A stretch of 64,000 nt of DNA from Woronichinia naegeliana WA131 (GTDB taxonomy: Bacteria; Cyanobacteriota; Cyanobacteriia; Cyanobacteriales; Microcystaceae): assembly GCA_025370055.1 (NCBI GenBank), contig CP073041.1, positions 3,410,001-3,474,000 of the forward strand, given 5' to 3'. Under the pieces are notes generated by a model. That model worked only from the letters and a program-made list of their open reading frames with translations. It was not told where the DNA came from and ran no database searches. Both the position numbers and the translations under genes were made by a program. Every line of letters starts with the position of its first letter. The stretch's first letter is position 1. This document shows positions 7,503 to 17,614 of the stretch, one piece after another.

Positions 7503-10500
7503 ATGGGATTTACTCAAGATTATCCAAATGTTCCTGACTGGGTAGCTAACAGTGAAGAAATCCAGAATGGAGAAATGGTCAAGTACCAAGGAAATGTATT
7601 TCAAGGTGGCTTCAAATTCCCAAACCAAGCACCAGGGGTAGGAGATCCCGCATATAACGGTTGGCGATTTTACGATGAGTTGTACGATCAAACACCTCAC
7701 ACCCCAACAGAACAAGCTAAAGTCATCGCCTATATTCCTACCTGGAGAAAGGAAGAGGGATTTAATTATGCCAATGATGAGATGTATCAATATATCACGC
7801 ATGGAATAATCGCTTTTCTTCAATTTAGCGAGATCAATCTGGGTGAGTTTGAACCTAAGTCAGTCAATGATGTTTATGCAGTCCTCTCCGATGTTGTTAA
7901 CACTGGACATCGCAACGGTACTAGAATCTCAATTGCATTGGGAGGTGCAGTTGATTACGGATTTCTCAATTTGATGACATCTATCGGAAATAACCCTGAT
8001 AATCCGCTTCTGGATCAAGCAGTCCAAAATGTAGTAAATTTTGTCAACTTAAATAATTTAGATGGGGTAGATCTGGATTTAGAGTGTTGGTGGGATAGAA
8101 ACGGCGATGCTAGTAAAGAACAAGGGGGAAGGCCTACAAATCAAGGCGCACACCAGGCAGGATATGCTCTGACTTTGTTTGCTCAAAAATTAAAGCAAGC
8201 TATGCCTGATAAATTGATCTCAGCAGCTATTTTTGGTACTTCATGGTTTGGAAATAATTATGATCCAAGATTGGCAGATTATGTAGATTGGCTGGGAATT
8301 ATGACCTATGATCTTACTGGATCTTGGAATGCTTCTCCAGTGGGTCCACATACAACCCTCTTTAAAATTCGCAATCAAGAGTCTTATGTTGAAGAACAAC
8401 AGGGAGAGTGGCCTGGTGGAAAGGATGAGGCTGGAAATTTCAATAATCCGATTTTTTCAGTCGAGGATTCTCTTTGGTATTGGACTAATCCCTTGTTTAT
8501 TACTTGGAATGGATCTGGACAGAATGTCCCCAGAAATAAAGTAGCAGGAGGAGTGCCAATCTTTGGCTATGACTTTGCCTATGGAAAAGATCCAGACGAT
8601 CTGAGTGGTCAGGTAGCTCCAGGATATAAGGTGATTCGGTATAAAGATATTCTGGCTCAATTTCCTGATGCTCATACCGCTCCAAACGCCAATATTAAAG
8701 TGTCGGGAAGTACGCCAAGACCTGCTTTTATCTCTGCTTCGGGCAACTATCCCTATGCTCACAATATTTATCTTGAAACTCCAGATACTGCTGTTACCAA
8801 ACTAAATTTTTTAAAGGATGTCGGAGCGCAGGGAGTGATTATTTGGGAACTTTCCAATGAAGTTTGGGAAGAGGGTAAGAGTATTATTAAAGCACTTTAC
8901 AGAAATTCGGGAAATCCAGAAACTCGACCAGCATTACCTTCTTCGGAGAATACGACAATTTCCGAGGATTTTCTTGGTGTCTTTAGTGGGTCATGGCTTG
9001 CAGTTGATAGGTCTTCCAATGGCTTCCCCCAGAAGTTTACCATTGACCGAAATATTGCGGGACTAAGAATTGCCATGATATCAACAAACATAAGAATATC
9101 TGGTACTCCTGCCTTAGCGGAATACAAGGGTAAGCTTTATTGCGTTTATGAAGGTCCAGATCAACAAGGAACGCTATACTGGGCGACTTATGATGGTAGT
9201 CAATGGTCTAATGAATCTGACTTTGGCAAAAGGGTTGAAACAACTGGTCCTCCAGCACTTGCAGTGTATAAAGATAAGCTTTATTGTGTTCACAGGGGAG
9301 GCAAGGCAAATTCATACTTATGGTATACCATTTATGATGGGGAGAGTTGGACTGACGACATTAATATGTGGCGGGGAGTAGGGACAAGTAGACATAATAT
9401 GCCTGCTGTCGCTCTAGCTGAATACAATGGGAAGTTATACTGTATTCATGAGGGAGCAGGAGAGTTAAGTAAATTTGGTACATTTGATCCAAGAGGGAGT
9501 TTAGGAGATGGATATTTATGGTGCTGCACTTTTGATGGAAATGGTTGGTGGTCAGACGATGTGCGACTGGATATCCCAACATCTGGAGGACCAGGACTTG
9601 CAGTCTTAAAAGGTAAATTATATTGTTTTCATGAGGGAGCAGAGAAAGATGGACAACTTTGGTATTGCACTTTTGAAGGTAATACCTGGTCAAAAGATGA
9701 GTTATTTCGTGCTTTTAACAGCGACATTTCTGATGGATTTGGTCGGAGTATAAAGGCTCAAACCATGTTTATTCAGAAATCAAGCTCAGGTGAAGGTCGC
9801 CCTGTCCCTTTGTCTGGCCCCCCAGCCAGTGCGGTAATGAATGATGCGTTATTCGTCATGTTTCAATCGGAGAACGAATCAGGTACGCTTTTGACTTTAA
9901 ATAACAATAGAACACATCAGCCTGAACCCCCTCTTCCTGATAATACATTTCTAACGAGTTCCCCTTCCCGTATAAGAATATCCAGTTCACCTGCATTAGC
10001 AACATTTAGAGACGGGATTGTAGCCGTTGCAGAGACGGTAGGTGACACGGGTAATCTAGCTTATACAGTTAATACACCAGCACAACAAACAGGAGGTTTT
10101 AATTTGTTAATGGGTGAGCGTCCTGCTCCTTACGGGTCACTTCCTCGGTACAATATAGCCTTAAACGAAACTGGGACGAACCCAGAGAACTATCCAGTAG
10201 AGCTTACCCGTCATCACATTGTCCCATACAATCGGCTGAGGACTTTATGGAACACGATGGTTCAAAGCGGTAACTTGACCAATTCAGCAGGCGGTTTGTT
10301 CGTCGAGATAGGGAAGTTATTGAGAGGTGTCAACAGTTTTAATTTAGCGGAGCAAGACCGATCAGCAGTAATCCAACTTTCGGATGATATTCGTTCTGGA
10401 AGAGTCAGTCATAACCCAAATGGTCCCGTCGCAAGTGGCTGGGATTCACTACAACAGGTTTATACATGGTTGCCTGGCAATGTTTTCATTGGACCATCTC

Positions 10501-10775
10501 AACGCAGTGACGATCCAGGCAACGGCTTTGAAAGGGATGCAGGGAGTGTTGTTGGTAACTTAAGCAATTGGTCCGACTTTAATGCTGCGATCACCACATA
10601 TGAAAATAACCCGACCAGTGGAAACGCGCAAATGGCGGTGAGAAGACTTGCTCTTATTATTCGACGGCGAAACCAGCCCTTCTCTCTTAACCCTGAGAAT
10701 TGGATAATATCAAACAATAACGCCAACTCCCCAACCTATCGCCTTAGAAACGATACCGATCATGATGAACTGTAA
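7503..10775 (+). CDS. GH18 chitinase with lectin-like repeats and C-terminal HNH-like domain
   Basis: 1090 residues in four parts. Residues 1-65 look like a chitin-binding module (Trp/Tyr-rich, NGEMVKYQGNVFQGG, PAYNGWRFYDE). Residues ~70-465 are a GH18 TIM barrel: VIAYIPTW, the SIALGGA strand, the catalytic DGVDLDLE (187-194, acid Glu194), MTYDL and VIIWEL at strand 8. Residues ~520-860 hold about six repeats of the form PALAxYxGKLYCxHEG...LWYxxxDGxxWS, resembling beta-propeller lectin or sialidase-type blades. The last ~190 residues begin with TRHHIVPYNRLRTLW (His904-His905) and contain LPGNVFIGP, resembling His-Me-finger (HNH) nucleases used as C-terminal toxins. No signal peptide is visible. 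The domain order delivery/binding-enzyme-toxin suggests an effector; this is inference. Confidence 0.8.
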   Translation: MGFTQDYPNVPDWVANSEEIQNGEMVKYQGNVFQGGFKFPNQAPGVGDPAYNGWRFYDELYDQTPHTPTEQAKVIAYIPTWRKEEGFNYANDEMYQYITHGIIAFLQFSEINLGEFEPKSVNDVYAVLSDVVNTGHRNGTRISIALGGAVDYGFLNLMTSIGNNPDNPLLDQAVQNVVNFVNLNNLDGVDLDLECWWDRNGDASKEQGGRPTNQGAHQAGYALTLFAQKLKQAMPDKLISAAIFGTSWFGNNYDPRLADYVDWLGIMTYDLTGSWNASPVGPHTTLFKIRNQESYVEEQQGEWPGGKDEAGNFNNPIFSVEDSLWYWTNPLFITWNGSGQNVPRNKVAGGVPIFGYDFAYGKDPDDLSGQVAPGYKVIRYKDILAQFPDAHTAPNANIKVSGSTPRPAFISASGNYPYAHNIYLETPDTAVTKLNFLKDVGAQGVIIWELSNEVWEEGKSIIKALYRNSGNPETRPALPSSENTTISEDFLGVFSGSWLAVDRSSNGFPQKFTIDRNIAGLRIAMISTNIRISGTPALAEYKGKLYCVYEGPDQQGTLYWATYDGSQWSNESDFGKRVETTGPPALAVYKDKLYCVHRGGKANSYLWYTIYDGESWTDDINMWRGVGTSRHNMPAVALAEYNGKLYCIHEGAGELSKFGTFDPRGSLGDGYLWCCTFDGNGWWSDDVRLDIPTSGGPGLAVLKGKLYCFHEGAEKDGQLWYCTFEGNTWSKDELFRAFNSDISDGFGRSIKAQTMFIQKSSSGEGRPVPLSGPPASAVMNDALFVMFQSENESGTLLTLNNNRTHQPEPPLPDNTFLTSSPSRIRISSSPALATFRDGIVAVAETVGDTGNLAYTVNTPAQQTGGFNLLMGERPAPYGSLPRYNIALNETGTNPENYPVELTRHHIVPYNRLRTLWNTMVQSGNLTNSAGGLFVEIGKLLRGVNSFNLAEQDRSAVIQLSDDIRSGRVSHNPNGPVASGWDSLQQVYTWLPGNVFIGPSQRSDDPGNGFERDAGSVVGNLSNWSDFNAAITTYENNPTSGNAQMAVRRLALIIRRRNQPFSLNPENWIISNNNANSPTYRLRNDTDHDEL

Positions 10776-10796
10776 AGTGCGATCGCCACTTTTATC

Positions 10797-10831
10797 GGGT
10801 GCGTTAATACAACATGACGCATCTTTTTTCA
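10797..10831. terminator. REP-like hairpin after the chitinase gene
   Basis: The sequence gggtgcgtta and tgacgcatc, followed by a T run (cttttttc), forms a weak hairpin. It resembles the element at 7373-7405 and could terminate the chitinase transcript. Confidence 0.4.
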
Positions 10832-10981
10832 TGCCTATCAAATTTATAATATTTGTGCATTACTACTTTTTTCGATTAGGCTTGCAACTCAATGTGAAAA
10901 GGCGATTTTTGTAGATTAAATTATTAGTGCGATTAACATTGTGAATTGCGATCAGTATGAAAAAAGGCGATCATTGTGTAT

Positions 10982-11248
10982 CTAGTCATAAACAGATTGA
11001 CGTGATCCCACTTTAACAACTAAAACAAGCATTTGAGTATCCAAAATTTCACAAATAATACGATAATTCCCCACACGATAACGCCAAAGACCCTGCTTAT
11101 TTCCCTTTAAACTACGCCCCAATAAACGAGGATTAGATTGAATGGCAACTTGAGTTTTTAGATATTGGATAATTCGTTTCTGTGCCACCCTATCTAACTT
11201 TTTTAACTCCTTTAAAGCTCTTGGATCAAACTCTATTTGCCAGCCCAA
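10982..11248 (-). CDS. RelE/ParE-family toxin
   Basis: 88 residues with the RelE fold signature: WQIEFDPRALKELKKLDRVAQ at the N-terminus, NPRLLGRSLKGNKQGLWRYRVGNYRIICEI in the core strands and a final strand MLVLVVKVGSRQ. RelE toxins cleave mRNA at the ribosome. The start overlaps the end of the upstream antitoxin by 23 bases, which implies translational coupling. The usual C-terminal HR..VY is present as GSRQSVYD. A functional pair is likely. Confidence 0.9.
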   Translation of the reverse strand: MGWQIEFDPRALKELKKLDRVAQKRIIQYLKTQVAIQSNPRLLGRSLKGNKQGLWRYRVGNYRIICEILDTQMLVLVVKVGSRQSVYD

Positions 11249-11450
11249 GTTCCTGCTCCACTTCAGCTAATGTTAAATAGTTTTCAGGACGATTAGATAA
11301 ACGCTCATTGGCATCTTGAATATCTTCAAAATCCTCTAAATAATTGAGAATTGCCTCTTCTATTAATTCATTTTCTTTGCATCCCATTTGTTGACAGATA
11401 GCCAGCAATCGTTCTTCAATACTCTCTGTTAAATTAATCGCTTTGATCAT
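11226..11450 (-). CDS. Antitoxin of the RelE-type pair
   Basis: 74 residues with an N-terminal ribbon-helix-helix-like segment (INLTESIEERLLAICQQMGC) and an acidic C-terminal region that would wrap the toxin (DFEDIQDANERLSNRPENYLT). It overlaps the toxin gene by 23 bases on the same strand and lies upstream, the standard order. Such antitoxins repress their own operon; no operator was recognised. The promoter should lie within 11451-11530, next to a HIP1-rich array. Confidence 0.85.
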   Translation of the reverse strand: MIKAINLTESIEERLLAICQQMGCKENELIEEAILNYLEDFEDIQDANERLSNRPENYLTLAEVEQELGLANRV

Positions 11451-11537
11451 AAAGTAGTCCTCTCTTCGGAACCTGCGGCAATTATTCCTCCCTATTTTAT
11501 CAGTAAAATAGAGATCCTGGTTGAGAGCTTGTAAATT

Positions 11538-12019
11538 TTAAAGAGGCGATCGCGGTTTGGTGATTTTGTGAAAAGGCGATCGCGGTATTTCATAACGTTT
11601 TTTTCGGCGATCGTGTTTTAGGGTGATTTTGTGAAAAGGCGATCGCGGTCTTTTGTAACGTTTTTTTTTCGGCGATCGCGGTTTAGGATAATTTTGTGCA
11701 AAAGTGATCGCGGTATTTCATAACGTCTTTTTCGGCGATCGCGGTTTAGGATAATTTTGTGCAAAAGCGATCGCGGTATTTCATAACGTTTTTTTCGGCG
11801 ATCGCGGTTTAGGATAATTTTGTGCAAAAGCGATCACGGTATTTCATAACGTTTTTTTCGGCGATCGCGGTTTGGTGATTTTGTGAAAAGGCGATCGCGG
11901 TATTTCATAACGTTTTTTTCGGCGATCGCGGTTTGGTGATTTTGTGAAAAGGCGATCGCGGTATTTCATAACGTTTTTTTCGGCGATCGCGGTTTAGATG
12001 GTTTTGTGAAAAGGCGATC
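11538..12019. repeat. HIP1-rich tandem array, ~62-bp unit, about seven copies
   Basis: Each unit runs: aaggcgatcgcggtatttc, then ataacgttttttt, then cggcgatcgcggttta, then a variable ggtgattttgtg or ggataattttgtg. Two GCGATCGC palindromes occur per unit. Units differ by a few substitutions and 1-3 base indels. The array lies exactly between two toxin-antitoxin operons. A decayed further unit is visible at about 12645-12690. Frames through the array give only a repetitive peptide and are not considered genes. Confidence 0.95.
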
Positions 12020-12053
12020 ACCATGATGAAATTTTAGAGAAATCTGAATATTT

Positions 12054-12323
12054 TTAGTCAAATAGATCACTATGACTCCCTGTTCTAACCAAAATCAACT
12101 CAGTTTCTGTGAATTGATAAATCAATAACCAATCAGGTTCAATATGACATTCCCAATAAGCAGACCAATTGCCTATCAAACGATGATTACGATAACGAAC
12201 ATCGAGATTGTCTCCAGATTGCAAAATATTCACAACATTTTCCATTTTGTTTATATCCTTTCCCCTTTTGCTAACTCGTTTTAAATCCTTTTTAAACTGA
12301 CTGCTGACAACAACGTTAAACAA
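12054..12323 (-). CDS. YafQ-like mRNA interferase toxin
   Basis: About 90 residues from the TTG at 12323, which follows the antitoxin stop at once and gives LFNVVVSSQFKKDLKRVSKR; a frame from the ATG at 12356 also exists but would overlap the antitoxin. The core NHRLIGNWSAYWECHIEPDW, then LLIYQ, matches the YafQ group of RelE toxins, with the family's His residues and the terminal TGSHSDLF. These toxins cut translated mRNA in frame. It forms an operon with the antitoxin at 12325-12585. Confidence 0.88.
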   Translation of the reverse strand: MFNVVVSSQFKKDLKRVSKRGKDINKMENVVNILQSGDNLDVRYRNHRLIGNWSAYWECHIEPDWLLIYQFTETELILVRTGSHSDLFD

Positions 12324-12324
12324 C

Positions 12325-12585
12325 CTATACCTCCAACTCTTGACGAAGTTGAGCAAAACTTGAATAGCTTGTTAAACCCTCACTATTTTCTACCTTTTCT
12401 ATCGCTTCCATGGTTTCACGATTTAGATTTTTTTGAATAAAATAAATGTCTTTTGTCAATGCCACTTGACGATAAAATAATTCTATCGCTTCACTTTTTG
12501 TCATACCCAACTGCTCAAAAATTGCCTCAGCCATCATTTTGATATTGGATTCGACGGAAATAGTAATTAACTCTTGTTCTTGCAT
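12325..12585 (-). CDS. RelB/DinJ-family antitoxin
   Basis: 86 residues. The N-terminal ITISVESNIKMMAEAIFEQLGMTKSEAIELF pattern is diagnostic of the RelB/DinJ ribbon-helix-helix antitoxins that pair with YafQ toxins. The acidic C-terminal half would neutralise the toxin encoded immediately downstream. The 3' end abuts the toxin start by 1-2 bases. Confidence 0.88.
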   Translation of the reverse strand: MQEQELITISVESNIKMMAEAIFEQLGMTKSEAIELFYRQVALTKDIYFIQKNLNRETMEAIEKVENSEGLTSYSSFAQLRQELEV

Positions 12586-12639
12586 AAGACCAATATACTC
12601 TTCAGTAAAAGCTCATCTTCTATTGTAAGGGTAATCTCA

Positions 12640-13155
12640 GTTTTCGGTAACGTTTTTTGCGATCGCGGTTTAGCTCTTTTGGTGCAAAGGCATCGATACA
12701 AGCAATAACTACGTCCGCATTAATCGTCTGACTCGAAATATAAGTCTCTAAATGGTTCTTCCTATTCATTATTCCTAACACATTTAGACGGGGATTTTTA
12801 CGACTTGGAATTTCTATATATTCTCCTATCTCTTGCCAACCATAAGGTACTCATGGAATTGAGCAAAATCCTGACTCATCTAAGTAATATAAGTCAATTT
12901 CTCCCTCTTCATCTAATTTTTTAAAGACTTCCAGTTGTTCCTTTTTTTTTAATATATATGAGGTCATGGTTCACCTCCTACACCTCTACGCATACGATGC
13001 CAACTCATTTTCATCTCTTTTAGCACTCTTTTAACTGTTTTTGTACTTATCTCTATTCCCCATTCTTCTTTTATCTTTTGTATTACCTTTTTTACCTGTC
13101 TTGGTTCTTTTTTCGTCCACTCCTTAACTTTTTCTTTCTGCTCTTTATTAAATCA
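12640..13155 (-). pseudogene. IS630-family transposase relic
   Basis: Read on the minus strand in shifting frames this gives IS630 pieces: VKEWTKKEPRQVKKVIQKIK, then IKEEWGIEISTKTVKRVLKE, then MSWHRMRRG, then LYYLDESGFCSIP and IPSRKNPRLNVLGIMNRKNH. Stops and frameshifts break it many times and both ends are missing. It is a different IS630 subgroup from the copies at 32 and 54 kb. Its right edge blends into a HIP1 unit. Confidence 0.85.
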
Positions 13156-13237
13156 AGAGCGTAAATTCTAGTAGTCTTACAGTAATGCAGGCGAAGCCTA
13201 GATTCAACTCTGAACGGTATTATTTTGGATCATCGAC

Positions 13238-16030
13238 ATGGATTTAATCTTGTGTCATCAAACAGTGGATTTCGATGCTCTAGGAGCGGCGGTGGGTCTC
13301 TCTCGACTCAGGCCAGGTAGTCGCATTGTGTTAGCGGGGGGAGCCCATCCTACAGTACGGGATTTTTTAGCCTTACATCGAGACGAATTAGCGTTAATGG
13401 AAATGCGAAGTGTTAATCCTCACCATCTTCGATCGCTTTTTATTGTGGATAATCAAAGGCGCGATCGCCTGGGAAAGGCAGCCCAATGGTTAGATTTAGC
13501 TCATTTAGCCAGCATTGAAGTTTACGATCATCATTTGCATCAGTCGGGCGATATTCCAGCCACCTTCACACAAATTGAGGCAGTGGGAGCGACCACCACT
13601 TTAATCGTGGAAAAGTTACAGGCCACTGAATTACAACTCCAACCCGTAGAGGCTTCGGTGATGGCCCTGGGAATTCATGTGGACACAGGTTCTCTCACCT
13701 TTCCCCAGACTACCGTTCGAGATGCTAAGGCCCTAGCCTGGTTAATGGAACAAGGAGCGCAAGTGCGGACGATCGCCGAATATGTGGAGCCAGGACTATC
13801 ACCCATTTTGCAAACTCTCTTAACGGAAGCGATGGAAAATTTAGAGAGTTCGATGGTTTCTGGTTTTCGGATTACTTCGGTTTTACTGCACACAGATACT
13901 TTTATCCCTGGACTATCGAATCTGGCGGAAAAGCTGCTGGAATTGACGGAAAGTGATGCGTTACTGCTCGGTCATGGCTATCGTCAACGCCAGGATGAGG
14001 GTTTTTACCCCGATGTGAGGTTAACAGTGATTGGGCGCACCCGCATTGAGGGAACCAATTTGCAGCCCTTGTTTGTCCCTCTGGGCGGCGGGGGGCATAG
14101 TCAGGCGGCTTCGGTTAATTTACGGAATGTTGATCCGCAAAGCTGTTTAGCTCAACTGCGATCGCAACTGATTGACCAGATTCCCCAACCCCTGACGGCC
14201 AGAGATTTAATGTCTTCTCCAGTGCGTACCATTCGACCCCAGACCACTATTGAACAGGCCCAACGCATCCTATTTCGCTATGGCCATTCAGGCCTGTCGG
14301 TGGTGGATCGACCCGAACCCCTGGCCGATCAGGTTCAAAAACCCAACCAGGAGCGAGGGGAAGCCGGGCAAATTGATCGTCTGGTGGGAATTATTTCTCG
14401 ACGAGATATTGATCTGGCCCTACATCACGGTTTTCGTCATGCTCCCGTGAAAGGCTATATGACCCGCCAGGTCAAAACCATCAGTCCCGATACCCTTTTG
14501 CCCGATATTGAAGCGATGATGGTGACGTTTGATTTGGGACGCTTGCCGGTGGTGGATCAAGGAAAATTAATTGGCATTGTTACCCGCACCGATGTTTTAA
14601 GGCAATTACACCGCGATCGCCAATTTTTGCATCGTCAACAGAGTAAAGATCCCCTCGTATCCTGTTTATTACCCGATTTCCGCGATCGCCTCCATCCGGC
14701 CCTTTGGCAGTTTTTAGAACAAGCGGCCCAAATTGCCCAGGCCCAGGGTTGGCATTTATATTTGGTCGGCGGGGCCATTCGCGATCTCTTATTAACAGGG
14801 CAAGGAGAAACCATGCTCTTACAGGATATTGATCTGGTGGTGGATGGTTTTCACGAAGCGGCTGAGGCTGAAGCCGGAGTGCAATTAGCGCGTCATTTAC
14901 AGAACTGTTATCCCCAAACCCGACTTTCTGTTCACGGAGAATTCCAAACGGCGGCTCTGCTTTGGCATAAAGATCCCGAATTGGGGTCGCTTTGGGTGGA
15001 TATTGCCACAGCCCGCACTGAATTTTATCCCTATCCGGCGGCTAATCCCCAGGTCGAAGCCAGTTCCATTCGTCAAGATTTGTACCGACGGGATTTTACC
15101 ATCAATGCTTTAGCTTTGCGGCTGACAACGCCTAATCAGGGGGAATTGTTAGACTTTTTTGGCGGTATTTTAGATCTGCGATCGCGCCAAGTGCGAGTAC
15201 TCCATGCCAACAGTTTTATCGAAGATCCGACGCGCATTTATCGGGCGGTGCGTTTTGCTGTGCGTTTAGGGTTTGCGATCGAACCTCAAACCGAATCCTA
15301 CATTCGTTATGCTGTTGAAAGCGGTATTTATGAAAATCTAAAATTAGCGGATCATCCGGCTCCGGCCTTAACCACTCGCCTGAAAGCTGAGTTAAAGATC
15401 ATCTTAGACAGTGTTTTTTGGCAAGCAGCCCTTAAAAAGTTATCGGATTTAGGCGCGTTGAAATGTTTGCATCCCCATCTGCAATTTAATGCCCCATTAG
15501 CTTGGCAGATGCGCTGGATAACACGATTAGAAAATGAGCCTAGAAAATCACGTTTGAGCAATTTTCAGACGACTGCCCTTCCCGAACCTTGGCTAGTGCG
15601 TTTGTTGATTTTATTAGCCTCTTTACCGGAGCGCGATCGAGGTAAAATTGCCACTAATCTCCAGTTACCCCAACCTCTGATTGATATTTTACAAAATTTA
15701 GCAGAAGCGGAAAAATGTTTAATTGAAACATTACCTCTCTGTCAGCGAGCCAGTGAAATTGCCAAACGATTACGAGCCTATAAACCCATCACATTAATCC
15801 TGGTAGCGGTGAGAAATAATAAAGCCATTCGCCGTCAAATTGTCTGGTATATAACCCAACTTTCCCAGGTGCAACTGCTCCTCAATGGCGATGATCTCAA
15901 AGCTCTAGGCTATAGACCAGGGCCGCAATTCAAAATTTTGTTAGAGGCTCTATTGATGGCGACTTTAGACAAAGAAATTACCAATCAAGCAGAAGCAGAA
16001 GTCTGGCTCAAAGAATTTTATCAAAATTAA
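13238..16030 (+). CDS. DHH-CBS-tRNA nucleotidyltransferase fusion protein (CCA/A-adding type)
   Basis: 930 residues. Residues 1-310 are a DHH phosphoesterase: [12 protein letters not shown], the DHH-type motif VYDHH (96-100) and the DHHA1 glycine motif [10 protein letters not shown]. Residues ~320-465 hold two CBS domains ([26 protein letters not shown]) that normally sense adenosyl ligands. Residues ~495-930 are a class II nucleotidyltransferase: [11 protein letters not shown], then DIDLVVDG with the metal aspartates, [11 protein letters not shown], and [14 protein letters not shown]. This architecture is common in cyanobacteria, where CCA addition is shared between separate A- and CC-adding proteins; which activity this one has cannot be decided by eye. 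A HIP1-rich, well-kept gene. Confidence 0.9.
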   Translation: MDLILCHQTVDFDALGAAVGLSRLRPGSRIVLAGGAHPTVRDFLALHRDELALMEMRSVNPHHLRSLFIVDNQRRDRLGKAAQWLDLAHLASIEVYDHHLHQSGDIPATFTQIEAVGATTTLIVEKLQATELQLQPVEASVMALGIHVDTGSLTFPQTTVRDAKALAWLMEQGAQVRTIAEYVEPGLSPILQTLLTEAMENLESSMVSGFRITSVLLHTDTFIPGLSNLAEKLLELTESDALLLGHGYRQRQDEGFYPDVRLTVIGRTRIEGTNLQPLFVPLGGGGHSQAASVNLRNVDPQSCLAQLRSQLIDQIPQPLTARDLMSSPVRTIRPQTTIEQAQRILFRYGHSGLSVVDRPEPLADQVQKPNQERGEAGQIDRLVGIISRRDIDLALHHGFRHAPVKGYMTRQVKTISPDTLLPDIEAMMVTFDLGRLPVVDQGKLIGIVTRTDVLRQLHRDRQFLHRQQSKDPLVSCLLPDFRDRLHPALWQFLEQAAQIAQAQGWHLYLVGGAIRDLLLTGQGETMLLQDIDLVVDGFHEAAEAEAGVQLARHLQNCYPQTRLSVHGEFQTAALLWHKDPELGSLWVDIATARTEFYPYPAANPQVEASSIRQDLYRRDFTINALALRLTTPNQGELLDFFGGILDLRSRQVRVLHANSFIEDPTRIYRAVRFAVRLGFAIEPQTESYIRYAVESGIYENLKLADHPAPALTTRLKAELKIILDSVFWQAALKKLSDLGALKCLHPHLQFNAPLAWQMRWITRLENEPRKSRLSNFQTTALPEPWLVRLLILLASLPERDRGKIATNLQLPQPLIDILQNLAEAEKCLIETLPLCQRASEIAKRLRAYKPITLILVAVRNNKAIRRQIVWYITQLSQVQLLLNGDDLKALGYRPGPQFKILLEALLMATLDKEITNQAEAEVWLKEFYQN

Positions 16031-16053
16031 GATTAAAATTAAACCCTGTCAAT

Positions 16054-16749
16054 TTAGAGATTATTGAGTTTTTGCCGATCTTGAATGATAATTTTACCGC
16101 CTCTACGATAGCTAATAACGCCTTTTAATTGTTTAAATAGACGCGCACATTCTTCATAACTAATACCAATACTACTGCCTATCTGCTCGTAAGTTAATGA
16201 AATATTTAATAATTCTCCCGCTTGCAAACGACGAGTTCCATGAACATCTTGATAATATTGAATGAGTTTGACTAAACGCACTATTGCTTTCTCGGCAATT
16301 AAGCTATGTACTGTATTATGAAGTTGTTGCAATCTTTGATTATACACGGATAAAATTCTGAAACTAATTTCGGGAGTTTGACTAATTGCGTTCAATAAAG
16401 TCTCTCGTTCAATCGTCAATACCTGGGATGGCGTGAGACACAAAACGGTTGCAGGAGCTACTCCATTCCCAAAAATAGCCGAAGCCGCAAACAATTCTCC
16501 CCCCAAAATTAAACGGATGATGCTTTCCTTGCCAGTACTGACAGAGAGCTTTTTGAGTTCTAGCGTTCCTTCTCTTAAGCAATATAATTTCGGCGGAATC
16601 TGCTCCCCTTCTTTCATAATTATTTCCTTTTATTGATATTCTTGCCAATAACTAAAAGGTAGGAGGGACTGGATTTGTAATGGCTCTAAGTCCTGAAAAA
16701 TAGAGATTTGTTGGAGTTGAAAAGCCGAGGCACAACCTTTAAGAATCAT
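16054..16749 (-). pseudogene. Crp/Fnr-family regulator with in-frame TAA
   Basis: From an ATG at 16749 the frame reads a typical 231-residue Crp/Fnr protein (FQLQQISIFQDLEPLQIQSL, LREGTLELKKL, GGELFAASAIFG, C-terminal helix-turn-helix SLTYEQIGSSIGISYEECAR), but codon 40 is TAA (16632-16630), inside the sequence YWQEYQ-stop-KEIIMKEGE. Restart at the ATG at 16617 would give a 187-residue protein that lacks the first strand of the cyclic-nucleotide-binding barrel. The rest is well conserved, so the mutation is young, or the gene works from the internal start. The frame also stays open upstream of 16749 into a repeat block. Confidence 0.75.
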
Positions 16750-16781
16750 CTTTTGCTGACCCTCACTACGCTTTCTTGATG

Positions 16782-16935
16782 TTGTTAACAAAACTTTACC
16801 TGAAACTTGAGCTACTTCAAGAAAGAAATCAGAGTCGGATGTCAGAATGCGGTTATTGGGTCGAATATCTATTTCCCCTTATCAGGATCAGGATTAAAAG
16901 GATTAAGGGATATTCAGGATTAGATTTTGGTGGGC
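16782..16935. repeat. 150-bp direct repeat, copy 1
   Basis: From ttgttaacaaaactttacct through gtcagaatgcggttat to the aggattaaaaggattaaggg region, this block is about 90 % identical to 21606-21766. On the minus strand the first 90 bases continue the open frame of the Crp-like gene upstream of its ATG (LTSDSDFFLEVAQVSGKVLL). The block precedes the Rpn-like gene here and the FG-GAP gene at copy 2. Apart from this repeat, 16936-17085 shows only C-rich simple sequence. Confidence 0.75.
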
Positions 16936-17614
16936 CAATATAACAAATTCAATTAAACACCATCCTCCCCCTCTCCCCATCCTGTCAATCCTACCATCCT
17001 CAAAATCCTGATACTGACGGGAGAAAATAATGGTTGACATCTAAATGGGGGGAAGTTGCGATCGCAGAAATGTTAAAATCTGTCTATGTTTGACACTTTA
17101 TGCAAATTTCTGGCGGAAAGCTTTTCTGAAGATTATGCGACTTGGTTACTGGGTCGTCCCGTTACCTTGACAAAACTGAGTCCAACAGAGTTATCTTTAG
17201 AACCCATTCGTGCAGATTCTCTAATTCTCGAACAATCGGAAGATTTAGTGTTACACCTAGAATTTCAGACGGAACCCGATGAAAAAATGGGTTTTCGGAT
17301 ACTGGATTACCGACTGCGAGTTTATCGTCGTTTTCCTGCTAAAACGATGCACCAGGTGGTTATTTATCTAAAAAAAACCAAATCGCCCTTGGTCTATCAG
17401 GATAGTTTTCAAGTGGGAGAAACCATTCATCGTTATCGGGTAATTCGTCTTTGGGAACAACCTTCAGAGGTTTTCTTAAAAAAAGGAGGGTTATTACCGT
17501 TGGCAATATTAACCAAAAGTGAGGAGCAAATAATACGGTTAGGGGAGATTGCTCAGAGATTAGATACAATAGAAAACCCAGGGGTGAGGGCTAATCTAGT
17601 GGGGAGCATCTCAC

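Noticed and set aside
11618-11827. Minus-strand open frame with a repeated peptide
   Set aside because: It is a by-product of the tandem array (period close to a multiple of three), with no start signal and no known family.
11538-12019. CRISPR-like array
   Set aside because: The 62-bp units are contiguous tandem repeats without unique spacers, and no cas gene is present.
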